This document shows, in pieces, positions 5,478-6,486 of a DNA stretch of 6,486 nucleotides. The DNA comes from Gammaproteobacteria bacterium. Its GTDB lineage: Bacteria; Pseudomonadota; Gammaproteobacteria; Xanthomonadales; Rhodanobacteraceae. The translations under genes were made by a program, and so were the position numbers. The notes below the pieces were generated by a model that did no database searches, was not told the DNA's origin, and saw nothing but the letters and a program-made list of their open reading frames with translations. Every line of letters begins with the position of its first letter. Position 1 is the stretch's first letter. The stretch covers positions 1-6,486 of the forward strand of contig VBNZ01000161.1 in NCBI GenBank assembly GCA_005877675.1. Reading direction: 5' to 3'.

Positions 5478-5494
5478 GTCACTTCGGCAGTGAC
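5478..5494 (-). terminator. Hairpin after DinB-like gene
   Basis: Read on the minus strand, GTCACT, a 5-base loop and AGTGAC form a perfect 6-bp stem about 60 bases after the DinB-like stop codon. It is followed by CCCTTTGTC, a weak pyrimidine-rich tail. It lies between the DinB-like operon and the cold-shock gene and would separate their transcripts. The short tail makes this a modest call. Confidence 0.45.
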
Positions 5495-5554
5495 AGCATA
5501 ACAGATTTTGCGGCGCTGTGCGCTATTTGCGCCGCGGCCGCCGACGGAGCGCCT

Positions 5555-6067
5555 TCAGCCCGGTGCTTTGCCCACGCGCTGACCTTCGATCTTGCCGAGC
5601 AGCCACTGCAGCCCCGCAAGATGCTGCTGGTCGTGGCTGCACAGATAGTGCACCAGACCACGCAGCGTGGAGGGGCCGTAATCCTCGAATACCGCAGGGC
5701 GGGCGAGCTGCGTATCGCTCAATCCGCTCAGCAGTTGCACAGTCTTGGTGCGGGCGCTGTGGAATGCGACGAACACCTCGGCTGCATCGGCCGTCGCGTA
5801 CGCGCGCTCGCGCGCGAGCGCGAAGCCATCCACGCCGGGCAGAGTCGGATTGTCTTCGTCGAGAGTGCGCTGGAAGCGGGCGTGGTAGCCGTCGATCTCG
5901 ATATCGCGCACATGGCAGATCTGTTCGATCGCGGTGAACGGCTCGCTCGGCACCGTATCCCAGGTCTGCGGCGTCCAGTGCTTGAAGCGCGCGGGAATTG
6001 CCACGTAATGCGCTTCGAGCTGGCGCGGGAAATCGGCGAGAGCGTTAAGCGTTGCGGTATTGATCAT
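5555..6067 (-). CDS. DinB-superfamily (metal-binding four-helix bundle) protein
   Basis: This 170-residue protein resembles the DinB/YfiT-like superfamily, four-helix bundles that hold a divalent metal with three histidines and include thiol (bacillithiol or mycothiol) transferases. It is unrelated to the DNA polymerase IV also called DinB. The putative ligands are H52 in QICHVRDIEIDGY and H145 and H149 in LCSHDQQHLAGLQWLL; this spacing fits the family. DEDNPTLPGVD and VHYLCSHDQQHL are typical of a group annotated only as DinB family protein. Helices are predicted through most of the length. The ATG at 6067 (MINTATLNALADFPRQLEAHY) gives the normal family length; a longer in-frame reading has no supporting homology. 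There is no Shine-Dalgarno, and the start sits inside an 18-bp palindrome. It follows DUF2277 by 76 bases and is probably co-transcribed. The substrate is unknown. Confidence 0.85.
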   Translation of the reverse strand: MINTATLNALADFPRQLEAHYVAIPARFKHWTPQTWDTVPSEPFTAIEQICHVRDIEIDGYHARFQRTLDEDNPTLPGVDGFALARERAYATADAAEVFVAFHSARTKTVQLLSGLSDTQLARPAVFEDYGPSTLRGLVHYLCSHDQQHLAGLQWLLGKIEGQRVGKAPG

Positions 6068-6079
6068 GCCGGCATGATC
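6062..6079. promoter_or_regulatory. 18-bp perfect palindrome over DinB-like start codon
   Basis: GATCATGCCGGCATGATC is its own reverse complement over all 18 bases. On the minus strand the DinB-like ATG (6067-6065) is in its second half, and its first half occupies the place where a ribosome site would be. It could be an operator, or in mRNA a stem with a 4-6 base loop that hides the start codon. A tiny reading frame, ATG-CCG-GCA-TGA, begins in the first half, and its TGA overlaps the real ATG. Confidence 0.5.
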
Positions 6080-6117
6080 GAATGCGCGCTGCGCAGGGTC
6101 AAAGACCGCTCGCGCCA

Positions 6118-6129
6118 CACCGCGCGGTG
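6118..6129. repeat. 12-bp palindrome between DUF2277 and DinB-like genes
   Basis: CACCGCGCGGTG is a perfect 12-bp palindrome in the 76-base spacer between the DUF2277 stop and the DinB-like start. In this GC-rich sequence such a palindrome may arise by chance. It is listed because the same spacer also holds the 18-bp palindrome. Confidence 0.3.
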
Positions 6130-6143
6130 CCACTCGCGCAGCA

Positions 6144-6428
6144 CTATGCCCGTGCTGCTTCCCGTCCAAAGCGTTTTGCCGCGTCCGCTCGCGCCTTGGC
6201 GCGCTCTTCCTCGCGGCTTTTCGGCGGCGCCAGCGTGATCAGCGACGCGATCAGCGTGCGCGCGGCATCGTTGACCTGTTCCACCGCGAGATTGAACGCC
6301 GCCTCGTTGATCTTCGACGGCGCATTGAAGCCGCTGAGCTTGCGCACGAACTGCAGCGACGAGGCGTGGATTTCCTCCTCGGTCGCAGGTGGGTCGAAAT
6401 TGAACAGCGTCTTGATGTTTCTGCACAT
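6144..6428 (-). CDS. DUF2277 family protein
   Basis: This 94-residue protein matches DUF2277 over its whole length. It begins with the family hallmark MCRNIKTLFNFDPPAT, followed by EEEIHASSLQFVRKLSGF, then PSKINEAAF and the alternating acidic and basic end REEERAKARADAAKRF. It appears mostly helical, with no signal peptide or membrane segment. The Cys at position 2 is conserved in the family. The function is unknown; the family is often found in actinobacteria and proteobacteria. The ATG at 6428 has a good ribosome site, GAGGTG, about 8 bases upstream. The upstream gene ends 15 bases before it and the DinB-like gene follows 76 bases after, suggesting a three-gene minus-strand operon. Confidence 0.92.
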   Translation of the reverse strand: MCRNIKTLFNFDPPATEEEIHASSLQFVRKLSGFNAPSKINEAAFNLAVEQVNDAARTLIASLITLAPPKSREEERAKARADAAKRFGREAARA

Positions 6429-6443
6429 GATGTCGCACCTCGC

Positions 6444-6485
6444 TTATTCGATATGCTCGACCGGAAACGGTCCGTCTTCGAACAC
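6444..6485 (-). CDS. Unknown protein, C-terminal 13 residues (partial)
   Basis: An open frame enters from beyond the window on the minus strand and ends VFEDGPFPVEHIE followed by TAA at 6446-6444. It stops 15 bases before the DUF2277 start, the spacing expected within an operon. The GAGGTG ribosome site for DUF2277 lies in the gap. The fragment is too short for me to recognise a family, and it could be a chance open frame. Proline and acidic residues at the end look like a real protein terminus. Confidence 0.5.
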   Translation of the reverse strand: MFEDGPFPVEHIE

Positions 6486-6486
6486 T

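Noticed and set aside
6068..6169. Longer N-terminus for the DinB-like protein
   Set aside because: It would need a TTG or GTG start, overlaps the DUF2277 coding end, and the added residues show no family resemblance.
5444..6238. Long plus-strand open frame of 264 codons
   Set aside because: It is antisense to the DinB-like gene and the end of DUF2277, has no recognisable domain and no ribosome site, and is the kind of open frame that high GC produces opposite real genes.

Overview
The base composition and gene families suggest a high-GC betaproteobacterium, most likely Burkholderiaceae (Burkholderia, Paraburkholderia or Caballeronia type). This rests on remembered family resemblance (MdtB/MdtC-type RND pump end, a short RRM protein, CspA-type cold-shock protein, DUF2277 plus DinB, an MmcQ protein with a Lys/Ala tail), not on a search. 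The window looks chromosomal. I see no rRNA, tRNA, CRISPR array, insertion sequence, integrase or phage gene, and no stretch above 300 bases without a gene; the largest gaps are 218 bases (4928-5145) and 199 bases (5356-5554).

Layout. (a) 2-130 (+) is the last 42 residues of an RND efflux pump subunit. It meets, tail to tail with 4 bases between, a GNAT acetyltransferase at 135-761 (-). (b) A structured divergent spacer (774-872) leads to a (+) pair with no bases between them: an MmcQ/YjbR-type DNA-binding protein with a histone H1-like tail (873-1412), then a ZnT9-like cation diffusion facilitator (1413-2266) broken near its 3' end. (c) A 147-base intergenic repeat with hairpins (2271-2417) separates this from a second broken gene on the (-) strand, an F420-dependent NADP reductase-like protein (2437-3085), which has a frameshift and no normal start codon. 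(d) A PhyH-type dioxygenase (3158-4048) and a small CcdC/DUF1453-like membrane protein (4078-4617) lie on (+). (e) The rest is on (-), in reading order: the end of an unknown gene (6485-6444), DUF2277 (6428-6144), DinB-like (6067-5555), a cold-shock protein (5355-5146) and an RRM RNA-binding protein (4927-4664).

The genes do not form one pathway. They are small housekeeping or stress modules: efflux, RNA chaperones, and small enzymes of unknown substrate. The most informative signal is localised decay. Two neighbouring convergent genes, flanking a palindromic repeat, have each lost bases at a short junction (GATG; GCCG) that looks like slippage or microhomology deletion. This is either real gene loss, as in a host-restricted lineage, or clustered sequence or assembly error. 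A second signal is an 18-bp perfect palindrome covering the start codon of the DinB-like gene. I found no convincing evidence of a wholly new multi-gene system.
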